Of a DNA stretch of 40,850 nucleotides, positions 31,953 to 40,664 are shown piece by piece; the stretch's first letter is position 1; every line of letters begins with the position of its first letter. Origin of the DNA: Treponema sp. (GTDB lineage: Bacteria > Spirochaetota > Spirochaetia > Treponematales > Breznakiellaceae); assembly GCA_031279205.1 (NCBI GenBank), contig JAITIX010000149.1:1-40850 (forward strand), written 5' to 3'. The notes under the pieces are model-generated. The model was not told where the DNA came from. It saw nothing but the letters and a program-made list of their open reading frames with translations, and did not search any database. Made by a program: the position numbers and the translations under genes.

Positions 31953-32836
31953 CAAAAACCTGTACGGCGGAGCGCGAGACTCGCGTTCCGCCGTATTGTT
32001 TTTGGACCCAGCCATGACAAACCAAGCGCCGTACCCTTAAAACAAGCCTTAATCGCCTCGTCGCTCATGGAAAGCAGTTCCCGCGCGTCAAGGTAGGCGG
32101 GTAACACGCCCAGCTTAGATGAAACGCCCTGAATAGGACGTTGGTTATGTATACAGGCATCCTGACAAAGCGTACAGCCATAGAGCCGTTGCCCCCAGAC
32201 CCGCGCCACATCGGGCGGAACTGTTTCCTCGTTACCAGAAGCATACCACTGGATACAGCGGAGGCGGTCGAGCGTGCCGTCCCCGCGCAAAGCTCCGGTG
32301 GGGCAGGCGGCCATACAGGGCGGACGCTTCGGGTCGCAGGCGGCGCAACGGGGGAAATCGTTGGTGAGTGCCTTATCCACAGGGGCATCGCCTTTAAGCG
32401 CGTAGGGCAGAGTCATGGCGGCGATAATGCAGAGGGAACCAGCCTCATCCGTGATGAGCAGGCCGTTCCGTCCCAGAGACCCCAAACCAGCGGCAATGGC
32501 AAGCGGCCTTTCTGGTATCCGTGAGTTGCAGAATATCCTGAAATCAGACCTGATCCCGCCAAACCGCGCCCTGAGCTGTTTGGCAAGTTCTTGCAGGCGT
32601 TTCACTGCCTCGCGATAGTAGTTCCGCCTTGCAAATGGCGCGATGAGCGCCGCGTATTCTGGAATAGACCAGGGTTCTTCCTGCTGGTTGCCGTAGGAAA
32701 GCGCAATAAGCAACAGGGACGGAGAACCCCGCCCATCAAATGCCGGATCAAAAGGTGCGTATACCCGCGCCCGCGTAAAACCCGCGTCGCCGGCAAGGTC
32801 GCCAGTATACATTTCATAGTCTTCTAAATTTGACAT
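31949..32836 (-). CDS. queG: Epoxyqueuosine reductase
   Basis: 295 residues. QueG reduces epoxyqueuosine to queuosine in the anticodon of tRNAs for His, Asp, Asn and Tyr, using cobalamin and two 4Fe-4S clusters. The cluster ligands are in CAACDPKRPPCMAACPTGAL and YGCTLCQDACIHN; the AGLGSLGRNGLLIT region fits the cobalamin-binding part. It is shorter than E. coli QueG, lacking the C-terminal HEAT-like extension. It is cytoplasmic. ATG 32836 lies 37 bp from the divergent gene on the right; its 3' end overlaps the beta-helix gene by 4 bp. A related Fe-S reductase is possible, but the motif order is that of QueG. Confidence 0.85.
   Translation of the reverse strand: MSNLEDYEMYTGDLAGDAGFTRARVYAPFDPAFDGRGSPSLLLIALSYGNQQEEPWSIPEYAALIAPFARRNYYREAVKRLQELAKQLRARFGGIRSDFRIFCNSRIPERPLAIAAGLGSLGRNGLLITDEAGSLCIIAAMTLPYALKGDAPVDKALTNDFPRCAACDPKRPPCMAACPTGALRGDGTLDRLRCIQWYASGNEETVPPDVARVWGQRLYGCTLCQDACIHNQRPIQGVSSKLGVLPAYLDARELLSMSDEAIKACFKGTALGLSWLGPKTIRRNASLALRRTGFC
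31963..32003 (+). terminator. Strong intrinsic terminator of the beta-helix gene
   Basis: A 15-bp stem (TACGGCGGA at 31963-31971 with TCCGCCGTA at 31987-31995, one G-T pair and CGCGA/TCGCG inside, 3-nt loop) is followed by TTGTTTTT. It begins 11 bp after the stop. It also lies within the last codons of the convergent queG gene, whose C-terminal Arg-rich residues it encodes. Confidence 0.88.
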
Positions 32837-32873
32837 TTCTAGTGCGTCCCATTATTCTATCTTCGGAGTATGT

Positions 32874-34403
32874 ATGGCAATAGTTTTATTTGAAAAGATA
32901 GCGACCCTATTTGGTCAAACTCAGGACCCTGAAGTAGAGAAGCGAAAGTTCCTGAAATTCGTACGGAAAGATATTATGCGAAATGAATATCATAAATTCT
33001 TCAAAATGCAAAATGAAGAATTGGGACCACTCATGGGCAAATTCTTTTTCGACTTGTATAAACCCCTGATTCCACTACAGATTCTTATGCAGAATATGGC
33101 TAAATCAACACGGATGAAACATCACATCATCGAATACCATATGGATAGTGAGCTTGTCGCTCTTCAAGAGCGACTTAGTTCAACCTCAATTGAGGAGCGA
33201 TCCAAAATCATTGACCATAAAAAACTGTTGTCTCAGGTACAGAACGATACTGAGCGGTTTGCCTCGATATTCTCCAACAACTGTATTGTTCCCATCGACC
33301 ACTGTTACAACCTCCTGCTCACCCTCGCCGCTTTTGCTACGTTTGATTTCTTTTATATTCTGAAGCATTTTGACAAAAACTTCACTGCACAGATTCCGAG
33401 CTATCAGCCTAAATTCGAGCATGTCAAAGCCAGTGTCTTGATTGAGGCTCTCAAGGATTTTCTGGAAATCGCCTATCCTCTTGATCAAAGTGAAGGTTGG
33501 ACTACGCTGTTCAAGATACTGAAAATGTCCAAAAATGAAGTTGAAGTAATCGATTCTAATCAGTGGAACAAGCTTCTGAATCTGCTTCATGAGGTACAAC
33601 GCTCAAATATCATAGTCCTCATTATTCGCTTCGTTGGAAAAAACCCCGTATGGCAGTCGAAGCCGAACTTTCCTGACGAACACATTGCCAAGACGTACCT
33701 TCAGACGATACAAGCCGAGGCCGAAGAATGTGTCGATAGGATTATTAACTCAAAGCGGAATGCCCAGATTGACGAACTGGCACGCGCCGTGTTCGGAACC
33801 TTGCCCGGAGATCGCATGAAGTATTACACCGAACAGCATAGCGAAATCTACGAAAAGAAAAACATGGGTTCCTTCCTCTATACCAAAGAGATAAACTACT
33901 TAAAAGTCTTCCTGATTGACTATTACAAAAAAGAGATACGAGAACTCTGTAATCTCTTCCTCATTCGGGGGCAATGGACCACGCAGAGTCTGGCAAAGCC
34001 CTTGTCTGACGCATTCCATGCGATCATGACCATAAGCGAGAAGCTCCTTTTGTTCGATGAGGAACTGGCAGACGATAAGGAAACTTCTTCCCGTATGAAA
34101 AACTATCTGCTCAGGGCTGACCGCGACAGGGGACAGGCACACTCGCTGAAAATACTCCTCAACATGGTTAACGAAACAGCCCGTAAACTGAGCGTATCTG
34201 CGGTAAAGGAACTGATCTTGCTTGGAATCCAGCTAAAGAACTTATATACAGACTATGAGAAAAAACCACACGAGTACATCATTAACTGGAAAGAAATCGA
34301 AGGCGCCTCGGAAACTTCCATTAACCAGCGTATCGGCGCAGCCCATAAGCGGATATACAACTTTGTCCGTATACTGAAGCTGTTTATCGAACCTCCTGAA
34401 TGA
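32874..34403 (+). CDS. DUF5312-like spirochaete protein, function unknown
   Basis: 509 residues, mainly helical and charged, without signal peptide or membrane helix. It opens with a KRKFLKFVRKDIMRNEYHKFFK segment (quoted in parts: KRKFLKFVRKD, NEYHKFFK) and closes with HKRIYNFVRILKLF. It resembles a conserved hypothetical family I know only from treponemes (DUF5312); the assignment is from memory of the family pattern, not from a search. No catalytic motif is evident. Base usage is more AT-rich than its neighbours in places. Divergent from queG and followed by a 21-bp minisatellite. Confidence 0.7.
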   Translation: MAIVLFEKIATLFGQTQDPEVEKRKFLKFVRKDIMRNEYHKFFKMQNEELGPLMGKFFFDLYKPLIPLQILMQNMAKSTRMKHHIIEYHMDSELVALQERLSSTSIEERSKIIDHKKLLSQVQNDTERFASIFSNNCIVPIDHCYNLLLTLAAFATFDFFYILKHFDKNFTAQIPSYQPKFEHVKASVLIEALKDFLEIAYPLDQSEGWTTLFKILKMSKNEVEVIDSNQWNKLLNLLHEVQRSNIIVLIIRFVGKNPVWQSKPNFPDEHIAKTYLQTIQAEAEECVDRIINSKRNAQIDELARAVFGTLPGDRMKYYTEQHSEIYEKKNMGSFLYTKEINYLKVFLIDYYKKEIRELCNLFLIRGQWTTQSLAKPLSDAFHAIMTISEKLLLFDEELADDKETSSRMKNYLLRADRDRGQAHSLKILLNMVNETARKLSVSAVKELILLGIQLKNLYTDYEKKPHEYIINWKEIEGASETSINQRIGAAHKRIYNFVRILKLFIEPPE

Positions 34404-34465
34404 TAGTTCACTAAGATAGTCATACGGCTGACGAAAACAAAAGCTAGACAGGACGTATTCCTCAG

Positions 34466-34816
34466 ACCACATTCCTCCTTATGTCTCATATAGTCCTCCT
34501 TTTATGACATATAGTCCTCCTTATGCCTCATATAGTCCTCCTTTTATGACATATAGTCCTCCTTTTATGACATATAGTCCTCCTTATGTCTCATATAGTC
34601 CTCCTTTTATGACATATAGTCCTCCTTATGTCTCATATAGTCCTCCTTTTATGACATATAGTCCTCCTTATGAGACATATAGTCATATTTATGAGGTATA
34701 TAGTTTTATTTATGAGACAGACGGTCATCCTTATGATGCATATAGTCCTCCTTATAAGACGTATAGTTCTCCTTTTATGACATATAGTTATATTTATGAG
34801 ACATATAGTCCTCCTT
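34466..34816. repeat. 21-bp minisatellite, about 17 units
   Basis: Full 21-bp units run from 34487 to 34801, with partial units at both ends. Two main variants exist: CATATAGTCCTCCTTTTATG plus A, and CATATAGTCCTCCTTATGTC plus T. Units 1-9 are nearly identical, units 10-15 degenerate, so the array has been homogenised or has expanded at its left side. On the minus strand each good unit reads AAGGAGGACTATATG: an ideal Shine-Dalgarno with ATG 5 nt later. On the plus strand the frame stays open (MTYSPPY heptads) without a ribosome site; I do not call it a gene. It sits between the DUF5312-like gene and ftsH. Confidence 0.95.
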
Positions 34817-35030
34817 AATAGAGAGGCAAGGGCTTGTCTTGAAGGGATTGTCAATAAATTTTAGGATTGCGCTTAGGATGTATCTTTTTATGCTGTTTTC
34901 TTAACTTGTTGATAGTGGGAAGGCTGTTCCGTCTTGTTAAACGACTTAGCTGGCGAGCGCGGCATACTGCACAATGGTGGCGCTAGGCCTATTGCTGTCC
35001 GTAAGTATACTACTTGATCATGATTAGGTC

Positions 35031-35058
35031 TTGATGCAAGATTACTTAGCCTTATATA
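35031..35058 (+). promoter_or_regulatory. Candidate promoter of ftsH operon
   Basis: TTGATG (35031-35036), 16-nt spacer, TATATA (35053-35058), 54 nt before the ftsH start. The match is fair. The rest of the 290-bp gap 34817-35112 contains no gene or strong hairpin that I can see. Confidence 0.4.
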
Positions 35059-35112
35059 TCCAGAGTTACAGGCTTAGGTGTTAAGGCGACCTTATTAAGG
35101 GAGTATCAATCA

Positions 35113-37029
35113 ATGTCTGACGAACAAAAAAATGACGAGTCTAAAAAGAAAAAAGCAAAGCCACCTGAGCGACCTTTGCCTCGTTCAAATCTGCGGGCTG
35201 GACGACCTAATCCATTTGCCCTGTTTTTTTTCATCCTCATGATGGTTTTCTTTATTGCTTATTTCTTCAGGAGAGAGATGCCTACTATACAGGAGATTCC
35301 ATATTCATCGTTTACCAATCACCTTGAGCAGAATGACGTCACTGCTGTAAAGATTCTTGATGGAGCTACTATTGAAGGTACGTTGCGTGGTGGCGCTGGG
35401 GATCAGGTGCGTTTCAGAACCCTCATCCCCTATCAGGACCCTGGTTTACTGCCTGCTCTCAGGGGAAAAGGCATCAATGTGTCTGGCGCGGTTTCGGGAA
35501 TCAGTCCATGGCGGCTTTTGCTGGAGTTTCTGCCGTGGATCATTGGCTTTGGCTTCATCTGGTTCATGTTCAGAAGCACTCAGAGTGGCGGTAAAGCCTT
35601 CCAGTTTGGGAAGAGTCGCGCGAAGCGCTATCAGGAAGAGGGAAAGAAGGTAACGTTTGCCGATGTTGCGGGGCAGAAAGACGCGAAGTTTGAGCTTGAG
35701 GAGGTGGTTGCCTTTCTCAAGAACCCGCAGAAGTTTACTAAGATGGGCGCTAAGATTCCTAAGGGTGTGCTGCTGGTGGGTATGCCGGGTACTGGTAAGA
35801 CGCTCATGGCGCGCGCTGTGGCTGGTGAAGCTGGTGTGGCCTACTTCCACATGTCTGGCTCTGACTTTGTGGAAATGTTCGTGGGTGTTGGCGCGAGTCG
35901 TGTGCGCGATCTCTTTGAACAGGGACGCCGGAGCGCTCCCTGTATCATCTTCATCGACGAGCTTGACGCGGTGGGACGCACACGGGGCGCGGGTTATGGC
36001 GGGGGGCATGATGAGCGGGAGCAGACCCTTAACCAGTTGCTGGTTGAGATGGACGGTTTTGATTCCAAAGATGGGGTTATCATGCTGGCGGCAACGAATC
36101 GGCCTGACGTGCTTGATCCGGCGCTCTTACGTCCCGGACGCTTTGATCGGCAGGTGGTGGTTGCCATGCCTGATATCAAGGAACGGGAAGCCATTTTGCA
36201 GATTCACTCGGCAAAGATTCCGCTTGCCGCGAATATCGACCTGCCCCGCATTGCGCGGGCAACTCCGGGCATGAGCGGTGCGGAAATCGCCAACCTGGTG
36301 AATGAAGCGGCGCTGTTTGCGGCGCGGAAAGATAAGTCCAAGGTTGAGATGAGCGACTTTGAGGAAGCGCGGGACAAGATTCTCATGGGCGTGGCGCGAA
36401 AAACCCTCGTCATATCCGATAAGGAACGACGCATGACCGCTTTCCATGAGGCCGGCCATACGCTCCTGCACTATTTTCTCAAGAACGCCGACCCCTTGCA
36501 CAAAGTTACCATAGTTCCTCACGGACGGGCGTTGGGTATGGCTATGTCGCTTCCAGAGGAAGACAGCTACAGCCGTACCAAAGGTTGGATTCAGGATCGC
36601 ATTGTCATCTGTTACGGCGGCTGGATCGCGGAAAAGCTTTTTTACGATGAAACGACCACTGGAACCAAGCAGGATATCCAGCAGGCCACTGATATGGCGC
36701 GGCACATGGTCTGCGAGTGGGGTATGGCTGATGAATTGGGGCCAATCGCCTACGGTCAGGAGGAAGAGCCGATCTTCTTAGGCAAGGAGATCGCCCGCCA
36801 CAAGGACTATTCCGAGGATACGGCCAAGCGGATAGATGCGGCAGTGAAGAAAATACTCGACGCCGCCAAAGATATGGCTCACCAAATCATTGATGCCCAC
36901 AAACCTGAGCTTGAAAAGCTGGCCGAGGCGCTCATACTACGGGAAACCCTGGTCGATGATGAAGTACGGGAGATTCTGGGCCTGCCTCCACGGGAAAATG
37001 CGACTAATCTGCTTGCGGCTCAGAGTTAA
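35113..37029 (+). CDS. ftsH: ATP-dependent zinc metalloprotease FtsH
   Basis: 638 residues. A lysine-rich cytoplasmic start is followed by the first membrane helix (about 35-55), a periplasmic FtsH-ext domain and the second helix (about 137-157). The AAA domain has Walker A GMPGTGKT (223-230), Walker [12 protein letters not shown], and the SRH with [20 protein letters not shown]. The peptidase zinc motif is HEAGH (445-449). FtsH degrades misassembled membrane proteins and short-lived regulators in the inner membrane. ProMet instead of ProPro in Walker A (GMPG) is a tolerated change. SD AGGGAG. It leads an operon with two exported proteins. Confidence 0.97.
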   Translation: MSDEQKNDESKKKKAKPPERPLPRSNLRAGRPNPFALFFFILMMVFFIAYFFRREMPTIQEIPYSSFTNHLEQNDVTAVKILDGATIEGTLRGGAGDQVRFRTLIPYQDPGLLPALRGKGINVSGAVSGISPWRLLLEFLPWIIGFGFIWFMFRSTQSGGKAFQFGKSRAKRYQEEGKKVTFADVAGQKDAKFELEEVVAFLKNPQKFTKMGAKIPKGVLLVGMPGTGKTLMARAVAGEAGVAYFHMSGSDFVEMFVGVGASRVRDLFEQGRRSAPCIIFIDELDAVGRTRGAGYGGGHDEREQTLNQLLVEMDGFDSKDGVIMLAATNRPDVLDPALLRPGRFDRQVVVAMPDIKEREAILQIHSAKIPLAANIDLPRIARATPGMSGAEIANLVNEAALFAARKDKSKVEMSDFEEARDKILMGVARKTLVISDKERRMTAFHEAGHTLLHYFLKNADPLHKVTIVPHGRALGMAMSLPEEDSYSRTKGWIQDRIVICYGGWIAEKLFYDETTTGTKQDIQQATDMARHMVCEWGMADELGPIAYGQEEEPIFLGKEIARHKDYSEDTAKRIDAAVKKILDAAKDMAHQIIDAHKPELEKLAEALILRETLVDDEVREILGLPPRENATNLLAAQS

Positions 37030-37053
37030 ACTTTGCAAGCAAGAGAGGTATCA

Positions 37054-38718
37054 ATGAAGCGTTTACGGTTCGTGGTTGTTTTGAGTTGTGTATGTGCGGT
37101 TTCGGTGTTCGCGATCAATGATGAGCGTGGAGACGCGGCTATGGCAAAAAGATATGTTGCGTGGGCAGAAACGGCTATTGCGGAGGGTCGCTGGACCGAG
37201 GCTCTGGCGGCGCTGGAGCGGGGCATGGATTTTGTTGATGTGTCCTCAGATATGTCGTACCTGCTTGCCCGCGTCCGCCTTCACGAGCGCCAGAATGCTG
37301 GCGCGGTACTTGAGGCTATACGCTATGCAGAGGCAACTAAGCGCTGGAATGTCTATACCCTTGCTGCGGCGCGCTTCCTTGAGGCTGAAACGCTGACCCA
37401 GTTGCGCGCGTTTTTCGAAGCCCTGAACATTCTCTCAACGCTGCCCCAGAGCGCGGACACGATTTGTCTCCGGCTCACGATTCTGGAACATCTTGATGAG
37501 CGGCAGGCGTTTCGCACTCTGTTTGCCCAAGCTCTTGTTGATTATCCCCGCGATCCCCGTCCGGTTCATATCTTTCTTGAATACGCTGCTGATCGGTTGC
37601 CGGAGGCTAACGAGCGGGACCTCATGGCTATTGTCCTGCGGCGCTTGCCATTTTTGCTTGAGGCTGATCCTGATCTTGCCTGGCTTGCCGCGCCTTTTAT
37701 CATAGACCTTGAGGAAAGCCGGCGTGTTCTTGCCGCGTATCGCGCAATCAACACGCCGGCGCCCATGTCCATCCCGGCAAGCCTTAGTATCGGGCTTATC
37801 ACTGAAACTCAGGCCGTGGATGAGCTTTTTTCGGTAAAGACCATAGACAAAAAGCTTCTGCTCACCGTGTGGAACACGCTCAAAAGTAACACGGCGCAAG
37901 AGCAGTTTAAGCAAAACATCGCGCGCTACTCTGGCGTCATTAGTGAAGACATTGATAGCGATGGCTTTGTTGAAACGCTGGTTGAGTATCGAGATGGTGT
38001 CATCGTTGCCTATTCCTATGACGGGAACCAGGACGGCTATGAGGAACTCTCGCTTGCTTTTGACGCGGGCGCACCAGCCTGGGCGGAGTTTGCTGTGCCA
38101 GGCGGCAGCAATATGCTTTTCGCATATCCTGCGCCGGAACGGGCTGTTCTTGAATGGCAGCACTATCCGGCTATATTAGACATTCGCTTTGAAAACACGC
38201 GCTTTGTTCCAAGACCGTTTGATTTCTTCTTTGCGCCTGTATACTTTATAAATCTTTTTGACGGTCCGCCTAATGAATTTCTGTACCCTGAACGAGACCC
38301 CTTAAGTTCTTCTCTCTCAAAACGCGCCATGATCAGCTCTGCTGTCTTTATCGAACGACCGAGCGCTGAGTTTGCGGGCGCTATTGAGCGGATTGAGCTT
38401 GAAAACGGTGTACCTCAGAGCGCTGTCGAGTGGTTGAAAGAGCAGCTCATATCCCAAACCAGCTTTAGCTTAGGCCGTCCCATAAGCCAGTACGTTGATC
38501 TTGACCTCAATGGCCATCTGGAAACCGTGCGGCATTTCAGGCAGGCTGGCTCAGCGCCGGTAAGCCTCGACCTTGATGCGCTGGAGAAAACCGTGGAGTT
38601 CATTGAAAGTGACCGGGATGGCGATGGCATATTTGAATATGCTGAACAGCATAGCGCCGGTGTCATACTACGCTTCTGGGACTTCAATCAGGATGGAATA
38701 CGGGAACAGGTTAATTAG
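37054..38718 (+). CDS. Secreted protein with TPR-like start and calcium-loop-like motifs
   Basis: 554 residues from ATG 37054, chosen for AAGAGAGG upstream. Signal peptide MKRLRFVVVLSCVCAVSVFA. Residues 25-280 look like helical TPR-type repeats (WTEALAALERGMDF and similar). The C-terminal half carries five Asp-rich loops of EF-hand/dockerin type: DIDSDGFVE (about 299), YDGNQDGYEE (about 321), DLDLNGHLE (about 481), SDRDGDGIFE (about 519), DFNQDGIRE (about 543). Such loops usually bind calcium or form beta-turn repeats. It is exported, with no lipobox. It lies 24 bp after ftsH and directly before an HtrA-like protease, hinting at a role in envelope quality control. No named family. Confidence 0.8.
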   Translation: MKRLRFVVVLSCVCAVSVFAINDERGDAAMAKRYVAWAETAIAEGRWTEALAALERGMDFVDVSSDMSYLLARVRLHERQNAGAVLEAIRYAEATKRWNVYTLAAARFLEAETLTQLRAFFEALNILSTLPQSADTICLRLTILEHLDERQAFRTLFAQALVDYPRDPRPVHIFLEYAADRLPEANERDLMAIVLRRLPFLLEADPDLAWLAAPFIIDLEESRRVLAAYRAINTPAPMSIPASLSIGLITETQAVDELFSVKTIDKKLLLTVWNTLKSNTAQEQFKQNIARYSGVISEDIDSDGFVETLVEYRDGVIVAYSYDGNQDGYEELSLAFDAGAPAWAEFAVPGGSNMLFAYPAPERAVLEWQHYPAILDIRFENTRFVPRPFDFFFAPVYFINLFDGPPNEFLYPERDPLSSSLSKRAMISSAVFIERPSAEFAGAIERIELENGVPQSAVEWLKEQLISQTSFSLGRPISQYVDLDLNGHLETVRHFRQAGSAPVSLDLDALEKTVEFIESDRDGDGIFEYAEQHSAGVILRFWDFNQDGIREQVN

Positions 38719-40536
38719 ATGATGCTTTTAAAAAGAACTGTATTGGGACTGTTTGTCCTATCATTACTCTCCTGTCTCTCACTGGACGAGCGAGCGGCGC
38801 GGCTTACCCCGCCAAAGCCGACCAGTGTTTTCCGGCTTGACGACATTAAGAGCGCTGTCCGCGATGACCCGACTCTGGCGATTCACCTGATCGGCGCCTA
38901 CGAAAGCCGTTACGCTGCTGAAATCGTTCCTGAGACTCAGGGACAGCTAAATGCTTTTTATATGGAAGCTGTTGAACAGCTTAAAACTGCGCAAGCGATG
39001 GCAATCAGCGAAAAGCGTTGGGACGACGCGGCTTCGCTTGCCCGATCCCTTGCCAGCGTTGGGGTACAGGTTGAGGGCGTGGGCAATGAGCCGGACGTTC
39101 TGCTTACTGGCGCGAAACAGGAACTCCTCGACGGTAACAACCTTTCCGCGTTTCTTGCTGCGGTTCGTGCCTATGCATATGCGCCGCTTTCCGCTGAAGA
39201 CGTCCTGCCTTTTCTTGAGCGAGCTGTTCAGGTGAGACAGCGCCGCACTGCTGCGTTTTTTCTTGATATTATCGATAAAGATACCTCTGATACCGTTATT
39301 CAGGTTTCGGCGGAAGATCGCGCCTATGCCGAAGGCCATGACAGTGTGAGCGCCATGATCAAAGGCGTTGCCACTGTGCTTGTTGATCGCGGCATCCGCA
39401 TTGAACACGGCATGGGTACGGCGGATTGGATACTTGGTTCAGCCTTTTTTGTGGACGACTCCGGCCTTCTCATCACCAATTACCATGTGATCGCCAGCGA
39501 GGTTGATCCGAAGTATGAAGGGTCTTCCCGTATGTACATCCGTATGGGGGATGCTTCCAGCGCCCGTATCCCGGCGCGGGTTGTGGGTTGGGACAAGGCC
39601 ATGGACCTTGCCCTGATTAAGGTTGAGATAGACCCTGAGTATGTATTTTCGGTTATCGACTGGATTGTGCCGGATGTAGGAGACGCGGTTCGCGCCATTG
39701 GTTCGCCATTGGGTCTTGAAAAAACCGTTACTTCCGGCATTGTCTCCGCGCTTGGCAGACGCCTGCTCCAGATTGGCGACGTGATCCAGATAGACGCGGC
39801 GGTGAATGCCGGCAATTCCGGCGGACCCCTGCTTGATCCGAGTGGTCGGCTCGTCGGTGTTGTTTTTGCCGGTATAGAGCGGTATCAGGGTCTTAACTTC
39901 GCCATTCCAGCCTCGCGCCTGTTTGACGCGCTTCCCGCCATGCTCAAAGGCGGCAAAGCCGAGCGTCCCTGGCTTGGCCTTAGCCTCGCGGAAACCAGTG
40001 TAGGCGCGGAAATCATCTACATCGCTCCCAACACCCCGGCGGCGGAACAAGGGGTTCCTGAAAACAGTGTGATTGTCAGCGTCAATGGCAAACCGATAAA
40101 CGCCTCTCAGGGAATGTTCATCCCCACGCTTCAAAACATCCTGTACCCCACACGCCCTGGTGAACTGGTGATGCTTGAAACCGCAGACGGCGCGCACCAC
40201 GTTATTCGATCCGCAGCACGTCCTGATGTCCCGCTTGTGGAAGCGGCAAAACAGGACAGTCGTGAGCGCATGGCCGCCCCGCTATTTGGCCTTGTCCTCA
40301 GCTCCACCGTAGACAACTCCCTATTCTCAGCCTATCTTGTACAAAAAGTCATTCGCGGTTCCATAGCCGATGAAGCAGGCCTTTCCGTCCAAGACCCAAT
40401 CTCCATCAGGAGCTTCCATATTTATGAGGATGATGGCTATGCCCTGATGAACATTAACGTAAAAAAACGTCGCATGGGCTATATCGAAACCTTCATGCAA
40501 CTCCCCGCGTTCCTGGACTCGCCCGACACGCTGTAA
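38719..40536 (+). CDS. HtrA-type lipoprotein serine protease with PDZ domain
   Basis: 605 residues. Lipobox LSLLSC near residue 20 indicates a lipoprotein. After a helical N-terminal region (about 35-215) comes a trypsin-like S1C domain with catalytic H256 (NYHVI), D296 (MDLALIKV) and S367 (NAGNSGGPLLD), then a PDZ domain (about 415-475, IIYIAPNTPAAEQGVPENSV) and a C-terminal extension. HtrA/DegP proteases degrade misfolded envelope proteins. The long N-terminal domain is unlike DegP and recalls treponemal lipoprotein proteases. ATG 38719 touches the previous stop, so it is the third gene of the ftsH operon. A 10-bp hairpin lies 58 bp after the stop. Confidence 0.92.
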   Translation: MMLLKRTVLGLFVLSLLSCLSLDERAARLTPPKPTSVFRLDDIKSAVRDDPTLAIHLIGAYESRYAAEIVPETQGQLNAFYMEAVEQLKTAQAMAISEKRWDDAASLARSLASVGVQVEGVGNEPDVLLTGAKQELLDGNNLSAFLAAVRAYAYAPLSAEDVLPFLERAVQVRQRRTAAFFLDIIDKDTSDTVIQVSAEDRAYAEGHDSVSAMIKGVATVLVDRGIRIEHGMGTADWILGSAFFVDDSGLLITNYHVIASEVDPKYEGSSRMYIRMGDASSARIPARVVGWDKAMDLALIKVEIDPEYVFSVIDWIVPDVGDAVRAIGSPLGLEKTVTSGIVSALGRRLLQIGDVIQIDAAVNAGNSGGPLLDPSGRLVGVVFAGIERYQGLNFAIPASRLFDALPAMLKGGKAERPWLGLSLAETSVGAEIIYIAPNTPAAEQGVPENSVIVSVNGKPINASQGMFIPTLQNILYPTRPGELVMLETADGAHHVIRSAARPDVPLVEAAKQDSRERMAAPLFGLVLSSTVDNSLFSAYLVQKVIRGSIADEAGLSVQDPISIRSFHIYEDDGYALMNINVKKRRMGYIETFMQLPAFLDSPDTL

Positions 40537-40594
40537 AACATGAAATAATCAAGCGAGAGTGTCCACCACGAGTAGCGGCGGCGGGGGCGGCGGT

Positions 40595-40623
40595 TCAGTG
40601 TCAGAGAACTTGTCTGACACTGA
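40595..40623. repeat. Perfect 10-bp hairpin before the transposase gene
   Basis: TCAGTGTCAG (40595-40604) and CTGACACTGA (40614-40623) form a perfect stem with a 9-nt loop. It lies 58 bp after the protease stop and 42 bp before the transposase ATG, where a REP/IS200-type end hairpin would be expected. It may also end protease transcripts, though no T-run follows. A GGCGGCGGGGGCGGCGG run precedes it. Confidence 0.65.
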
Positions 40624-40664
40624 GGAAGCAAAGCAAAACCATCATCTGAACCCGTATAGAGGGT

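Noticed and set aside
34466-34816. CRISPR array or a YSPP-repeat protein gene from 34504
   Set aside because: No spacers between units. The plus-strand frame starts inside the array without a ribosome site and ends with it; other frames are also largely open.
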